A stretch of DNA of 64,000 nt from an uncultured Duganella sp. (GTDB taxonomy: Bacteria > Pseudomonadota > Gammaproteobacteria > Burkholderiales > Burkholderiaceae), in the NCBI GenBank assembly GCA_946482335.1, contig CAMLRG010000003.1, positions 16,913 to 80,912 on the forward strand. Reading direction: 5' to 3'. Under the pieces are notes generated by a model. It searched no databases, was not told where the DNA came from, and saw nothing but the letters and a program-made list of their open reading frames with translations. The position numbers and the translations under genes are program-made. Positions 19,415 through 27,318 of the stretch are shown piece by piece. Positions within the stretch are counted from its first letter, which is position 1. Every line of letters starts with the position of its first letter.

Positions 19415-20332
19415 CTACGTGGTACTACGTAGCGCCTGGTCCTTGAAGTTCGCTTCCAGCATGTCGAGGAAGGCACGCGTTTTGGCCGGCATCAGGCGCC
19501 GCCCCGGGAACACCGCCCAGCCGGTGTTGGAGGGGAAGCACCAGTCAGGCAGTACGCGCACCAATTCCCCCCGCGCCACCAGGGGCGCCGCGAACTGCAT
19601 GGTGCAGGTGGCAATGCCCATCCCGTTGGCCGCCATTTTCGTCAGCAGCTCCGGCGAGTTGGCCATCAGGCGCACCGGCAATTCGCGCTCCCAGGTGGTT
19701 TTGCCGCGCGTCAGCGGCCAGCGTACCAGGCCATTGGGCATCCGGCGCAGGCTGAGCAACTCATGCTTGAACAAGTCGTCCGGATGCTCCGGCAAGCCAT
19801 GCACCACCGTATAGGAGGGGGCGGCGAACAGGCCCCAGGTCGACACCAGCACCTTGCGCGCCGCCAGCGTCGCATCGTCGGGCAGCGCGCCCATGCGGAT
19901 CGCAATATCGAAATTCTCCGCAATCAAGTCCACCCGGCGCGGCGACAAGTCCAGTTCCAGCGTGATGGCCGGGTATTTCGCCATGAACTCGGGCAGCATG
20001 GCCGCCAGGTAGACATTGGCAAAGTCGGCCGGCATCGATACCCGCAGCAAGCCGCTCGGCGCCTGTTGGCGGTGCTGGGCCAACGCCCCCGCCGCCTCAG
20101 TCTCTTCCGCCACCCGGCGCGCATGCTCCAGCAGGCTGGCGCCCAGCTCGGTCAATACCAGCTTGCGCGTGGTGCGGGTCAACAGCCGTTCGCCCAGCCG
20201 GGCTTCCAGCTGGGTCAGCCGGCGGGAAACGGTGGATTTGGGCAAGTGCAGCCGCTCGGAAGCCTGGCTCAGGCTGCCATATTCGACAATCCGGGCAAAC
20301 AGCAGCAAATCACTGGGGTCAAGGTCGCTCAT
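19415..20332 (-). CDS. LysR-family regulator, divergent from an azoreductase
   Basis: 305 residues with the LysR helix-turn-helix GSLSQASERLHLPKSTVSRR (about 19-38), QLEARLGERLLTRTTRK, and a periplasmic-binding-like effector domain (GLLRVSMPADFANVYLAAML, DIAIRMGALPD). It resembles the AaeR/DmlR-like subgroup. It is divergent from an FMN azoreductase and a pirin gene and probably controls them, as commonly seen for LysR genes paired with quinone-reductase genes. A dyad at 20342-20357 lies just before its start and may be its own operator. Confidence 0.88.
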   Translation of the reverse strand: MSDLDPSDLLLFARIVEYGSLSQASERLHLPKSTVSRRLTQLEARLGERLLTRTTRKLVLTELGASLLEHARRVAEETEAAGALAQHRQQAPSGLLRVSMPADFANVYLAAMLPEFMAKYPAITLELDLSPRRVDLIAENFDIAIRMGALPDDATLAARKVLVSTWGLFAAPSYTVVHGLPEHPDDLFKHELLSLRRMPNGLVRWPLTRGKTTWERELPVRLMANSPELLTKMAANGMGIATCTMQFAAPLVARGELVRVLPDWCFPSNTGWAVFPGRRLMPAKTRAFLDMLEANFKDQALRSTT

Positions 20333-20341
20333 CGGCTCTCC

Positions 20342-20357
20342 GTTCCATCAATGGAAC
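20342..20357. promoter_or_regulatory. Dyad GTTCCA-N4-TGGAAC, candidate LysR operator
   Basis: A perfect 6-bp inverted repeat with four spacer bases lies 10 bp before the LysR start and about 95 bp before azoR; a T-N11-A match falls within it. Consistent with an autoregulatory site, not proven. Confidence 0.5.
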
Positions 20358-20451
20358 AATGTAATCCATTTTAACGTCTTCTGGATCAAATATGGAACCA
20401 CTATAGTTACTCCATCGCAGCAACAAACCCATTCTGAAAAGGACCCCTACC

Positions 20452-21051
20452 ATGAACATCCTGCAAATCAACTCCAGCGCGAAAAGCTCCGGTTCCGAAT
20501 CCACCCGCGTCGCAACCAATATCGTCAACAAGCTGCTGGCGGCCAACCCGGGCGCCACCGTGGAAGTACGCGACCTGGCCGCGAACCCGCACCCGGTGCT
20601 GGACGAACCCACCCTGCAGGCCCTGTTCACCCCAGCCGACCAGCGCACCCCGGCGCAAGCCGCCCGCGTGGCCCTGGATGACGCCCTGATCGCCCAGGTG
20701 CAGCGCGCCGACGTGATCGTGCTGGGCGCCCCGATGTATAACTTCGGCATCACCGTGCAGCTGAAATCCTGGTTCGACGCGATTGCCCGCGCCGGCGTGA
20801 CGTTCAAGTACAGCGAGAGCGGCCCGGTCGGCCTGTTGCAAGGGAAAAAAGTGTACGTCGCCACCTCGCGCGGCGGCATGCACAAGGATGCGCCGACGGA
20901 TACCCAGTTCCCGCACCTGAAAATGTTCCTGGCCTTTATCGGCCTGACCGACGTAGAGTACGTGTTCATCGAAGGCCAGGCCTATGGTCCGGAAGTGGCC
21001 TCCCAGCAGAAAGCCGCTGCCGATGCGCGCGTGGAAGAACTGCTGGCTTAA
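20452..21051 (+). CDS. azoR: FMN-dependent NADH:quinone oxidoreductase / azoreductase
   Basis: 199 residues, the normal length of AzoR. The flavodoxin-like fold is shown by [18 protein letters not shown] (phosphate loop for FMN), [19 protein letters not shown] (about 97-115, the AzoR signature) and [10 protein letters not shown]. It uses NADH to reduce quinones and azo bonds by two electrons in the cytoplasm, and in other bacteria protects against quinone or thiol stress. It is followed 19 bp later by a pirin gene and faced by a LysR regulator; the three look like one stress-response unit. Confidence 0.93.
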   Translation: MNILQINSSAKSSGSESTRVATNIVNKLLAANPGATVEVRDLAANPHPVLDEPTLQALFTPADQRTPAQAARVALDDALIAQVQRADVIVLGAPMYNFGITVQLKSWFDAIARAGVTFKYSESGPVGLLQGKKVYVATSRGGMHKDAPTDTQFPHLKMFLAFIGLTDVEYVFIEGQAYGPEVASQQKAAADARVEELLA

Positions 21052-21070
21052 CCAACCCAAGGAAAAAAGA

Positions 21071-21940
21071 ATGGACAACATTGCACAAACCCGCACAGTG
21101 GAACGGATTATCCGCGGCCAGGCCGTGATGGATGGCGCTGGCGTGAAGATCAACCGCGTGTTGACCCAGCCCCTGCAGCGTCGCCTCGACCCGTTCCTGA
21201 TGCTGGACAATTTCGGTTCGGAGCAAGCCAACGATTACATCGCCGGCTTCCCCGACCATCCTCACCGCGGCTTTGAAACGGTCACCTATATGCTGACCGG
21301 CCGCATGCGCCACCGCGACAGCGCCGGCAATGAAGGCTTGCTGGCCAGCGGCGGCGTGCAATGGATGACCGCCGGCCGCGGCGTGATCCACTCCGAAATG
21401 CCGGAACAGGCGGAAGGCTTGATGGAAGGCTTCCAGCTGTGGCTCAACCTGCCCGCCAAGGACAAGATGCGCCAGCCCTGGTACAAGGACTTCGAGGCCG
21501 CCGAGATCCCGGTGGTGACGCTGGAGAACGGCGCCACGGTGCGCGTGATCGCCGGCGAAAGCCAGGGCGTGGCCGGCGCGGTGCAGCGCGAAGTGACGGA
21601 GCCGCTTTACGTCGACGTGGAATTGCCGGCCGGCGCCAGCTTCAGCCAGGCCATCCGCGAAGGCCACAACGCCTTCCTGTACGCCTACCGCGGCGAAGTA
21701 GTGGTGGACGGCAAGGCAGTGCCGGCGCAAAGCATGGCAATCCTGGCCAACAACGCCGGCGCCGATGGCGTGACGGTCAAGGCCGGCCCCGACAGCCGCT
21801 TCATCCTGTTGTCGGGCAAGCCACTGAATGAGCCGATCGTGCAGTACGGCCCATTCGTGATGAACTCGCAGGCCGAGATCTTCCAGGCCGTCGAGGACTT
21901 CCGCGCCGGCCGCCTGGGCGAGGAAGCGCACGCAGCCTGA
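21071..21940 (+). CDS. Pirin family protein (bicupin, possible quercetin 2,3-dioxygenase)
   Basis: 289 residues. The N-terminal cupin has the metal-binding pattern FPDHPHRGFETVTYML (His-x-His), GGVQWMTAGRGVIHSEMP and the second His/Glu pair; the C-terminal cupin is also present (YAYRGEVVVDGKAV, SRFILLSGKPLNEPIVQYGP, FVMNSQAEIFQAVEDF). The frame is open upstream inside azoR, but ATG 21071 after AAGGAAAAAAGA gives the family start. Several bacterial pirins act as quercetinases or regulate metabolic enzymes; which applies here is unknown. Probably co-transcribed with azoR. Confidence 0.9.
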   Translation: MDNIAQTRTVERIIRGQAVMDGAGVKINRVLTQPLQRRLDPFLMLDNFGSEQANDYIAGFPDHPHRGFETVTYMLTGRMRHRDSAGNEGLLASGGVQWMTAGRGVIHSEMPEQAEGLMEGFQLWLNLPAKDKMRQPWYKDFEAAEIPVVTLENGATVRVIAGESQGVAGAVQREVTEPLYVDVELPAGASFSQAIREGHNAFLYAYRGEVVVDGKAVPAQSMAILANNAGADGVTVKAGPDSRFILLSGKPLNEPIVQYGPFVMNSQAEIFQAVEDFRAGRLGEEAHAA

Positions 21941-21963
21941 GCGGTGGCGGTACAATTGCCACC

Positions 21964-22431
21964 ATGAGTACCGCCATCCTTTCCTGGTTGAAGAAGCTGA
22001 GCCACGCGCTCGGCTTCGATACCGCCGATTCCTTCCCGCCCGGCCACCAGTACGCCCGTACCCGGTGGACCGGTGCGTATTTCGACATCCCTTCCGATAC
22101 CAAAGCGGACGACATCGAACGCCGCCTGTGCGACGCCATCGCCAATACGCCACTGGTGTTCGCCCATATCGAGAATCCGACCCCGCGCATGCAGCGCGTG
22201 CTGATCGACGTGATCGAGCGCCGCCTGCGGCACCAGCATGAACGCGAAGCGGCCCAACTGGCCGCCTTGCTGATCCGCGCTTACGCCAGCCCGCACATCA
22301 TCGAGGCGGCACCGGGGTTGCGCCGCACCATCGAGGCGACCGAAGGCCATGAAGCGCCGGCCCGCGTGCGGGCGCTGTTCGCCTTCCTGATCGATGCGCA
22401 GAGCGACAACGTGATCGAGATGCGCGGTTAG
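21964..22431 (+). CDS. Conserved hypothetical protein, 155 residues
   Basis: No domain recognised. The protein is soluble, charged and largely helical (DDIERRLCDAIANTPLVFAHIE, RMQRVLIDVIERRLRHQHER). No signal peptide or membrane segment. It starts 23 bp after the pirin gene; the gap holds an inverted repeat GGTGGC (21943-21948) and GCCACC (21958-21963) directly against the ATG, which could limit translation or end the upstream message. Its stop overlaps the convergent gene at 22428 by four bases. Codon usage matches its neighbours, and the tight spacing supports a real gene. Confidence 0.7.
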   Translation: MSTAILSWLKKLSHALGFDTADSFPPGHQYARTRWTGAYFDIPSDTKADDIERRLCDAIANTPLVFAHIENPTPRMQRVLIDVIERRLRHQHEREAAQLAALLIRAYASPHIIEAAPGLRRTIEATEGHEAPARVRALFAFLIDAQSDNVIEMRG

Positions 22432-23123
22432 CCCTTCGGCACGTAGCTCATGTCGGCGCGGTAGCGCAGCAACTCCGTGCGCACGCCGCGCACCAGCCCC
22501 GCAGCGCCAGCCGGCAGCAGATCAGGCAATTCGGCCGCAGCCCCAAAAGTCGTCACCGCCCGCATCAGCACATACTGCGGCCCGTTGCCGCCCATTTGCA
22601 GGCGGTACCAGGTGAAGCGTGCCGACTGTCCTGCCCCCTGCCCCGCCTTTGCCGCCGCTGCCAATTGGCGCTCGAACGCCGCCTCCTCGCCGGCAGCCAC
22701 GGTGTAGGTCGCCACCGCCAGGAAAGGTGAAGCATCGGGCAGCGGCTGGCCCACGCTGGCGGCGTCGAGGCGGCGGAACACGCCATGGCTCGCAAAGTCG
22801 GCGTACGGCACCACATTCACGGCATTGTCGGCGGCATCGCCGGCCGGCTGCACCGGCGCGTCGAAATTGGCGGCGGCGTGGCCGAAGGTGCCGTCCATGA
22901 ATTGCCCGATGCGCTCGCCCAGCACGAAGGACCAGCCATGCCAGGTCCAACTGTCGCCCGCCTTGCGGTGCCATTCGAGGTGGCGCTGGTAACCCTGCTC
23001 GAAGGCGGCGCCCTGGCCAGGCTTCGGTTCGATCACGACCATGCGGGCGTAGGGCCCGGCGGCGGGTCCGGCAAATGCCTGTGCGCTAAGGAGCAGCAGC
23101 GACGCTGCCAACAATTGCTTCAT
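22428..23123 (-). CDS. Exported hypothetical protein
   Basis: 231 residues. MKQLLAASLLLLSAQAFAGP is a clear Sec signal peptide. The mature part contains two related ferredoxin-like (ABM/dimeric alpha-beta barrel type) stretches: YARMVVIEPKPGQGAAFEQGYQRHLEWHRKAGDSWTW-like at the start (about 25-62) and AVATYTVAAGEEAAFERQL with RFTWYRLQMGGNGPQYVLM later. This suggests a periplasmic ABM-like protein of unknown function. It overlaps the upstream acyltransferase gene by 38 bp on the same strand, so the two are probably co-transcribed. Confidence 0.75.
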   Translation of the reverse strand: MKQLLAASLLLLSAQAFAGPAAGPYARMVVIEPKPGQGAAFEQGYQRHLEWHRKAGDSWTWHGWSFVLGERIGQFMDGTFGHAAANFDAPVQPAGDAADNAVNVVPYADFASHGVFRRLDAASVGQPLPDASPFLAVATYTVAAGEEAAFERQLAAAAKAGQGAGQSARFTWYRLQMGGNGPQYVLMRAVTTFGAAAELPDLLPAGAAGLVRGVRTELLRYRADMSYVPKG

Positions 23124-24294
23124 GCGGTCTCCGTTTGCTGTTGGATGGGACGAAGCGCTCGCGGATTTTCATGAACGGCGCTTCGACCGCAAAATATAGC
23201 AGCCATCCGGCGAGGATGCTGGCGCCGATCATGAGCGCGATCGACAGGGCTTCATCCGGCGCCCAATATTCTGCCAGCAGGATGCACAGCTGCTTGTGCG
23301 TCAGGTAGATCGAATAGGACCAGATGGCGATGGCGCCCATGCCCGGGATGCGCGTGCGTTGCAGCAGCGAGCCTTCGCTCAAGGCGGCCAGCAGCAAGGC
23401 GGCGAATGCCAGGCCAAGCATCGGATAGCCGAACACCGACATGGCCCAGTTGAAGCGGTATTCGAGCAGCAGGCAGAAGGCCAGCGCCGTCAATGCCGCG
23501 CCAGCCGCCAGCATCCAGTTCCCGTGGCTGGTCAGCCGCTGCCACGCGGCGGGATGGAAATTGCGCAGCATCGCCAGCGCCACGCCGGCCAGCAGCTCGT
23601 CTAAGCGCGCTAGCGTGGAATAGTAGATCAGGATGTAGTAACTCCGGCTGGCGCGCTCGCCCAGGTCCATCGATGGCTGCCACCAGCTGCCGCGCAGCCA
23701 CATCCCCGCCGCCACCGCCGCCACCAGCGCGCACCAGCCCAGGCCGAGCGCGATGCGGCGCCGCAGCGGCGACGCGCGGTCCGCGCCCGCTGCGCCTGGC
23801 GAACCGGTCGCGACGGCGGCAATCGCCAGTGCGGCCGGCGGCAGCAGCAGATAGAACTGCTCCTCCACACAGAGCGACCAGGCATGCGAGAACAGCGTGC
23901 CCGGCTTGAGGTCGAAGTTCAGGGTGAAGGTCAGGTATTTCCACCACGGCGCGTGCGGCAGGCTGCCGGCCCAATAGGGCCAGAAGGCATACAGCGCCAG
24001 CACGACATAGTAGGCGGGCAAGGTCCGCAGCAGGCGCCGCGCGTAAAAGCGCCACAGCGAAAATCCCCCATGCGTCCCACCGCCACGCAAGCCAGCGAAG
24101 ATCTGGTTGCCAATCAGGTAGCCGGACAGCGCGAAGAACAGGTCCACGCCCGTCCAGCCAATTTCGCTGAACCAGCCGAACGTGGCCTCATGGCTGACGA
24201 AGGACATGTAATGGTTGGCAAACACCAGCATGATGGCCAGCGCGCGCAAGGTATCCAGACCATGGTTGCGGGAAGAAGCTTTCATGCCCCGCAT
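23086..24294 (-). CDS. Acyltransferase 3 family membrane protein (OafA/YrhL type)
   Basis: 402 residues with about ten hydrophobic segments. The N-terminal family motif is RNHGLDTLRALAIMLVFANHY, with the conserved Arg and His in the first helix, followed by GWTGVDLFFALSGYLIGNQIF. WSLCVEEQFYLLLP (about 146-159) is the second hallmark. Such enzymes move acetyl or other acyl groups across the inner membrane onto lipopolysaccharide, exopolysaccharide or peptidoglycan sugars. The target here is unknown. It may start at 24294 or at the in-frame ATG 24285. Confidence 0.9.
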   Translation of the reverse strand: MRGMKASSRNHGLDTLRALAIMLVFANHYMSFVSHEATFGWFSEIGWTGVDLFFALSGYLIGNQIFAGLRGGGTHGGFSLWRFYARRLLRTLPAYYVVLALYAFWPYWAGSLPHAPWWKYLTFTLNFDLKPGTLFSHAWSLCVEEQFYLLLPPAALAIAAVATGSPGAAGADRASPLRRRIALGLGWCALVAAVAAGMWLRGSWWQPSMDLGERASRSYYILIYYSTLARLDELLAGVALAMLRNFHPAAWQRLTSHGNWMLAAGAALTALAFCLLLEYRFNWAMSVFGYPMLGLAFAALLLAALSEGSLLQRTRIPGMGAIAIWSYSIYLTHKQLCILLAEYWAPDEALSIALMIGASILAGWLLYFAVEAPFMKIRERFVPSNSKRRPHEAIVGSVAAAP

Positions 24295-24355
24295 TGTAAC
24301 CGCCCACCTGCGCTAGAATATTGCCCACTTATCAGCCCAGCCCCAAAGGACCAGC

Positions 24356-25318
24356 ATGACCGTAGCGAGCGACCTGCATTTCAAATCTGTCAATTACACC
24401 GGCCAAGGCAAAGGCCGCCGCCTGATCGTCACCGGCGCCGTGCACGGCAACGAAACCTGCGGCACCAAGGCCATCCTGCGCGTGATGGAGCAACTGGACA
24501 AGGGTGAGCTGCGCATCCTGAACGGCAGCGTGACCTTCGTGCCGGTCACCAATCCGCTGGCTTACCGCAAGGGCGAGCGCTCCGGCGAGCGCAACCTGAA
24601 CCGCAACCTGTTCCCGAACGATAACCCGCAAGACTTCGAAGACCGCATCGCCAACTGGCTGTGCCCCCTGCTCGGCCAGCATGAAATCCTGCTCGACCTG
24701 CACTCCTTCAATGCCCAGAGCCAGCCCTTCGTCATGGTCGGTCCGCGCAACAACGACGGCACCCTGCAGCCATTCAGGCACGAGGCGGAAGAACGGGCCA
24801 TGGCACGCATCCTGGGCGTCCAGCGTTTCGTCGACGGCTGGCTGGCCACCTACGGCGCCGGCGTTCAGCGCCGCCTGCGCAACGACAGCGAGCTGCAGAC
24901 CGTCCTGAAATACGGCGTCGGCACCACCGAGTACATGCGCAGCACCGGCGGCATGGCACTGACCCTGGAATGCGGCCAGCATGCCGACCCGCAGGCGCCG
25001 GACGTGGCGTACCGCGCCATCATGAACACCCTGGCCCATTTCGGCCTGATCGATGCGCCGACACCGCAGCCGATCGCGCTGAAAGACATGGAATACCTGT
25101 CGATGGTCGAAGTGCACGACAAATTCGATCCCGCCGATGCCTTCAGCCGCACCTGGTCCAGCTTCGACCGCGTGAAAGCCGGCGACGAGATCGGCCGCCG
25201 CGCCGACGGCAGCGCCGTGCTGGCACCATACGACGCCTATATGTTGTTCCCCGACGTCAACGCCAAGCCGAACGCCGAATGGTTCTATCTCGCCAAGGTG
25301 AGTGACGCTTTCGTCTGA
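24356..25318 (+). CDS. Succinylglutamate desuccinylase/aspartoacylase family zinc carboxypeptidase
   Basis: 320 residues of the M14 family. Zinc ligands are visible in GAVHGNETCGTKAI (His-x2-Glu, about 28-33) and DLHSFNAQSQPF (His, near 120); the Arg/Asn patch RSGERNLNRNLFP is typical of AstE/AspA enzymes, and ECGQHAD supplies a catalytic Glu region. The C-terminal beta domain (MVEVHDKFDPADAF onwards) resembles aspartoacylase. It should remove an N-acyl group from an amino acid or related molecule in the cytoplasm. It is divergent from the acyltransferase gene; no other arginine catabolism gene is nearby, so a role in the AST pathway is not supported. Confidence 0.85.
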   Translation: MTVASDLHFKSVNYTGQGKGRRLIVTGAVHGNETCGTKAILRVMEQLDKGELRILNGSVTFVPVTNPLAYRKGERSGERNLNRNLFPNDNPQDFEDRIANWLCPLLGQHEILLDLHSFNAQSQPFVMVGPRNNDGTLQPFRHEAEERAMARILGVQRFVDGWLATYGAGVQRRLRNDSELQTVLKYGVGTTEYMRSTGGMALTLECGQHADPQAPDVAYRAIMNTLAHFGLIDAPTPQPIALKDMEYLSMVEVHDKFDPADAFSRTWSSFDRVKAGDEIGRRADGSAVLAPYDAYMLFPDVNAKPNAEWFYLAKVSDAFV

Positions 25319-25357
25319 TAGCCATCCGCCCTACAATCGGTGCAAGGGGGGACAAAG

Positions 25358-26131
25358 ATGAAAACAATCCCGCTTGCAGCGATACTCCTTGCCGCCGCGC
25401 CTTGCGTGGCGTCGGAAGGGGGCTTGGTTTTGCGCGTGACCGGCCAGGAAAGCCTGCCACCCAAATGGCTGATGCAGGATGGCCGTCCCGCAGGGGTATG
25501 CCCGGATATCCTGGCCGCCATCTCCCGCCTCGAACCACGCCTGCACTTTACCGGCCTGGATGAATTCCGCTCCGTGCTGTTGATCGAACAGAATTTACGC
25601 GTCGGGAAGACGGACATTGCCTGCGCCCTGGTTTCCACACCCTTGCGGCACGAGATTGCCGTCGCCATTCCCCAGCACCTGTACGTTTCGCGCCAACGCC
25701 TGGCCGCAGCCGCCGGCGATCCCGCCCAGATCAACTCGCTGGAGGAACTGGCGCGCCTGAAACCATTGGTCAACACCTCGCGGGGCGCGGCCTACATCGA
25801 CCAGTTGCGCGAACTCGGCATACCGGTCGATGACAGTACCGGTTCCAACCTCACCAACCTGAAAAAAATCCTGGCAGGCCATGGCCGCTTCTTCTACATG
25901 AACGAGCTGACCCTGCATTGGCTGATCCGGGAAAACCACTTGCAGGACAAGGTCAAGCTGATGCCCGCTGTCCTCAAGGAAGACGCCATGTACCTGTGGG
26001 TCAGCAGGAAGACGCCGCCGCAAGCGGTCACGATGCTGGCGGCCGCCATCGACAAACTCGCCGAACGCGGTGAACTGGCGCGCATTTACGCGCGCTGGTC
26101 GGACGCGTCGGGCGTGCGCCCGGCCCCTTAG
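25358..26131 (+). CDS. Periplasmic solute-binding-like protein (SBP family 3), orphan
   Basis: 257 residues. [19 protein letters not shown] is a signal peptide; [30 protein letters not shown] and the closing [23 protein letters not shown] are typical of amino-acid-type binding proteins. A GTG at 25340 is in frame, but ATG 25358 sits seven bases after AAGGGGGGA and starts the signal peptide, so it is preferred. No permease or ATPase lies nearby; such orphan proteins (common in Massilia-like genomes) may serve as sensors or have other periplasmic roles. It overlaps the convergent sugE by four bases. Confidence 0.8.
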   Translation: MKTIPLAAILLAAAPCVASEGGLVLRVTGQESLPPKWLMQDGRPAGVCPDILAAISRLEPRLHFTGLDEFRSVLLIEQNLRVGKTDIACALVSTPLRHEIAVAIPQHLYVSRQRLAAAAGDPAQINSLEELARLKPLVNTSRGAAYIDQLRELGIPVDDSTGSNLTNLKKILAGHGRFFYMNELTLHWLIRENHLQDKVKLMPAVLKEDAMYLWVSRKTPPQAVTMLAAAIDKLAERGELARIYARWSDASGVRPAP

Positions 26132-26448
26132 TGCGGCGACAGTATCTTCAGGCCGGCGATACCGAGCACGATCATGGCGATGCACACCAGCCGCGCCACG
26201 CTGGCCGGCTCATTCAGCATCATGATGCCCCACACCACGGTGCCGACCGTGCCGATCCCGGTCCAGACGGCATAGGCGGTGCCCAGCGGCAGCGCGCGCA
26301 AGGCCAGTCCCAGCAGGATCACACTGCCAGCCATGGCCGCCAGCGTGATGGCGCTCGGCAGCAGCCGGGTGAAACCCGCGGTGTATTTGAGGCCGACAGC
26401 CCAGACCACTTCCAGCAGGCCGGCGAGCAACAGGACGATCCAGTGCAT
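26128..26448 (-). CDS. sugE: Guanidinium exporter of the SMR family (SugE/Gdx)
   Basis: 106 residues with four membrane helices. [20 protein letters not shown] with the essential Glu13 in the first helix, [16 protein letters not shown], and [19 protein letters not shown] match the Gdx (formerly SugE) branch of small multidrug resistance proteins rather than EmrE. Gdx exchanges guanidinium for protons. ATG 26448 follows GGGAGAA. The leader holds a guanidine-II riboswitch (26469-26517), which independently supports guanidinium as the substrate. The frame stays open upstream through the riboswitch but that part is not coding. Confidence 0.93.
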   Translation of the reverse strand: MHWIVLLLAGLLEVVWAVGLKYTAGFTRLLPSAITLAAMAGSVILLGLALRALPLGTAYAVWTGIGTVGTVVWGIMMLNEPASVARLVCIAMIVLGIAGLKILSPH

Positions 26449-26468
26449 GATGTTCTCCCAAGTCATGA

Positions 26469-26517
26469 CGGGGTCGTCCCCGCCTGGCTCCCTGTCTGGC
26501 GGCGGGGTCGTCCCCGC
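26469..26517 (-). ncRNA. Guanidine-II (mini-ykkC) riboswitch
   Basis: Read on the minus strand, two short hairpins each show GGGG-ACGA-CCCC: first 26517-26502 (6-bp stem GCGGGG/CCCCGC) and then 26482-26469 (5-bp stem CGGGG/CCCCG), separated by 19 bases. Paired stems with ACGR loops are the defining feature of this class. The Shine-Dalgarno GGGAGAA (26453-26459) follows within about ten bases, so guanidine binding likely frees the ribosome binding site of sugE. Seen directly and consistent with the downstream gene. Confidence 0.93.
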
Positions 26518-26569
26518 GGGAGAAGGCCGACAGTATATCATTGCGCTTCCAACCATTCAGGGAGCCCCC

Positions 26570-26929
26570 ATGCTGCTGCTCGCGCAGACCGCCGTCGCCA
26601 TCGTGCTGCTGATTCACGTCTACATCGTCCTGCTGGAAACCGTCTTCTTCGATACGCGCGGGCGCCGCGTGTTCGGGCTGTCGGCGGAAAAGGCGGCCAT
26701 CGTCAAACCAGCCATGTCGAACCAGGGCTGCTACAACGGCTTCCTGGTGGCGGCGCTGGCGGTGGGCCTGCTGCATGGCGATCCGGGCGTCCGCTCCGCC
26801 TTCGTCCACTACGGGCTGCTGTGCGTAGCGGTGGCCGGCATCTGGGGCGGCCTGACGGTGAGCCGCCGCATTATCCTGGTGCAGACGGTGCCGGCTGCCG
26901 TTGCCCTGCTGCTGTTCCAATTTGTCTGA
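26570..26929 (+). CDS. DUF1304-type small membrane protein
   Basis: 119 residues with four hydrophobic segments: LLLAQTAVAIVLLIHVYIVL, then after ETVFFDTRGRRVFGLSAE and MSNQGCYNGFLVAALAVGLL (the conserved NQG-YN-FLA-type motif of DUF1304), two further helices. Function unknown. ATG 26570 follows CAGGGAG. It is divergent from sugE; its promoter must overlap the sugE leader region (26521-26569). Confidence 0.82.
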   Translation: MLLLAQTAVAIVLLIHVYIVLLETVFFDTRGRRVFGLSAEKAAIVKPAMSNQGCYNGFLVAALAVGLLHGDPGVRSAFVHYGLLCVAVAGIWGGLTVSRRIILVQTVPAAVALLLFQFV

Positions 26930-26977
26930 ACTTTCCTCTTGAACTAAATCGCCATGTCCCGATATGTATATCGCAGG

Positions 26978-26999
26978 TTTCCGATATACTAATCGGAAA
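26978..26999. promoter_or_regulatory. Perfect dyad TTTCCGAT-N6-ATCGGAAA, probable ArsR-family operator
   Basis: Eight-base arms with a six-base spacer (26978-26985 and 26992-26999) end 10 bp before the ArsR-like start. A second smaller dyad, GATAT-N2-ATATC, lies at 26961-26972. Position and symmetry fit an autorepressor site covering the promoter of the regulator and old yellow enzyme. Confidence 0.7.
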
Positions 27000-27009
27000 G
27001 TTCCGAAAT

Positions 27010-27318
27010 ATGACCGATACCATTGACATTGATGCAATCCACAAGGCCCTGGCCAACCCGGTCCGGCGGCAGATCCTGTCCTGGCTGAAGGAGCCCGACG
27101 CCTATTTCAGCGAGCAGCTCCACCCGCTCTCGCTGGGCGTGTGCGCCAGCATGATCGACCGCCAATCCGGCTTGTCGCAGTCGACCGTTTCCGGCCACCT
27201 CGCCATCCTGCAGAAGGCAGGCCTGGTGACCGTGCAGCGCGTCGGCCAGTGGAATTTCTTCAAGCGCCATGAAGAGGTCATCCTGCGATTTATTGAACAC
27301 GAGAGGAATACCTTATGA
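27010..27318 (+). CDS. ArsR-family winged-helix repressor
   Basis: 102 residues. The helix-turn-helix is visible as LANPVRRQILSWL at the start and SGLSQSTVSGHLAILQKAGLV (about 56-76), followed by the wing TVQRVGQWNFFKRHEE. No CxC metal box is present; a Cys in SLGVCASMID could serve as a redox or electrophile sensor. ATG 27010 overlaps a poor ribosome site. Its stop overlaps the start of the old yellow enzyme gene (ATGA, 27315-27318), the target it most likely represses, with a dyad immediately upstream. Confidence 0.87.
   Translation: MTDTIDIDAIHKALANPVRRQILSWLKEPDAYFSEQLHPLSLGVCASMIDRQSGLSQSTVSGHLAILQKAGLVTVQRVGQWNFFKRHEEVILRFIEHERNTL

Noticed and set aside
24356..25318. Arginine succinyltransferase pathway gene astE
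   Set aside because: The fold fits but no astA, astB, astC or astD is nearby, so only the family is stated.
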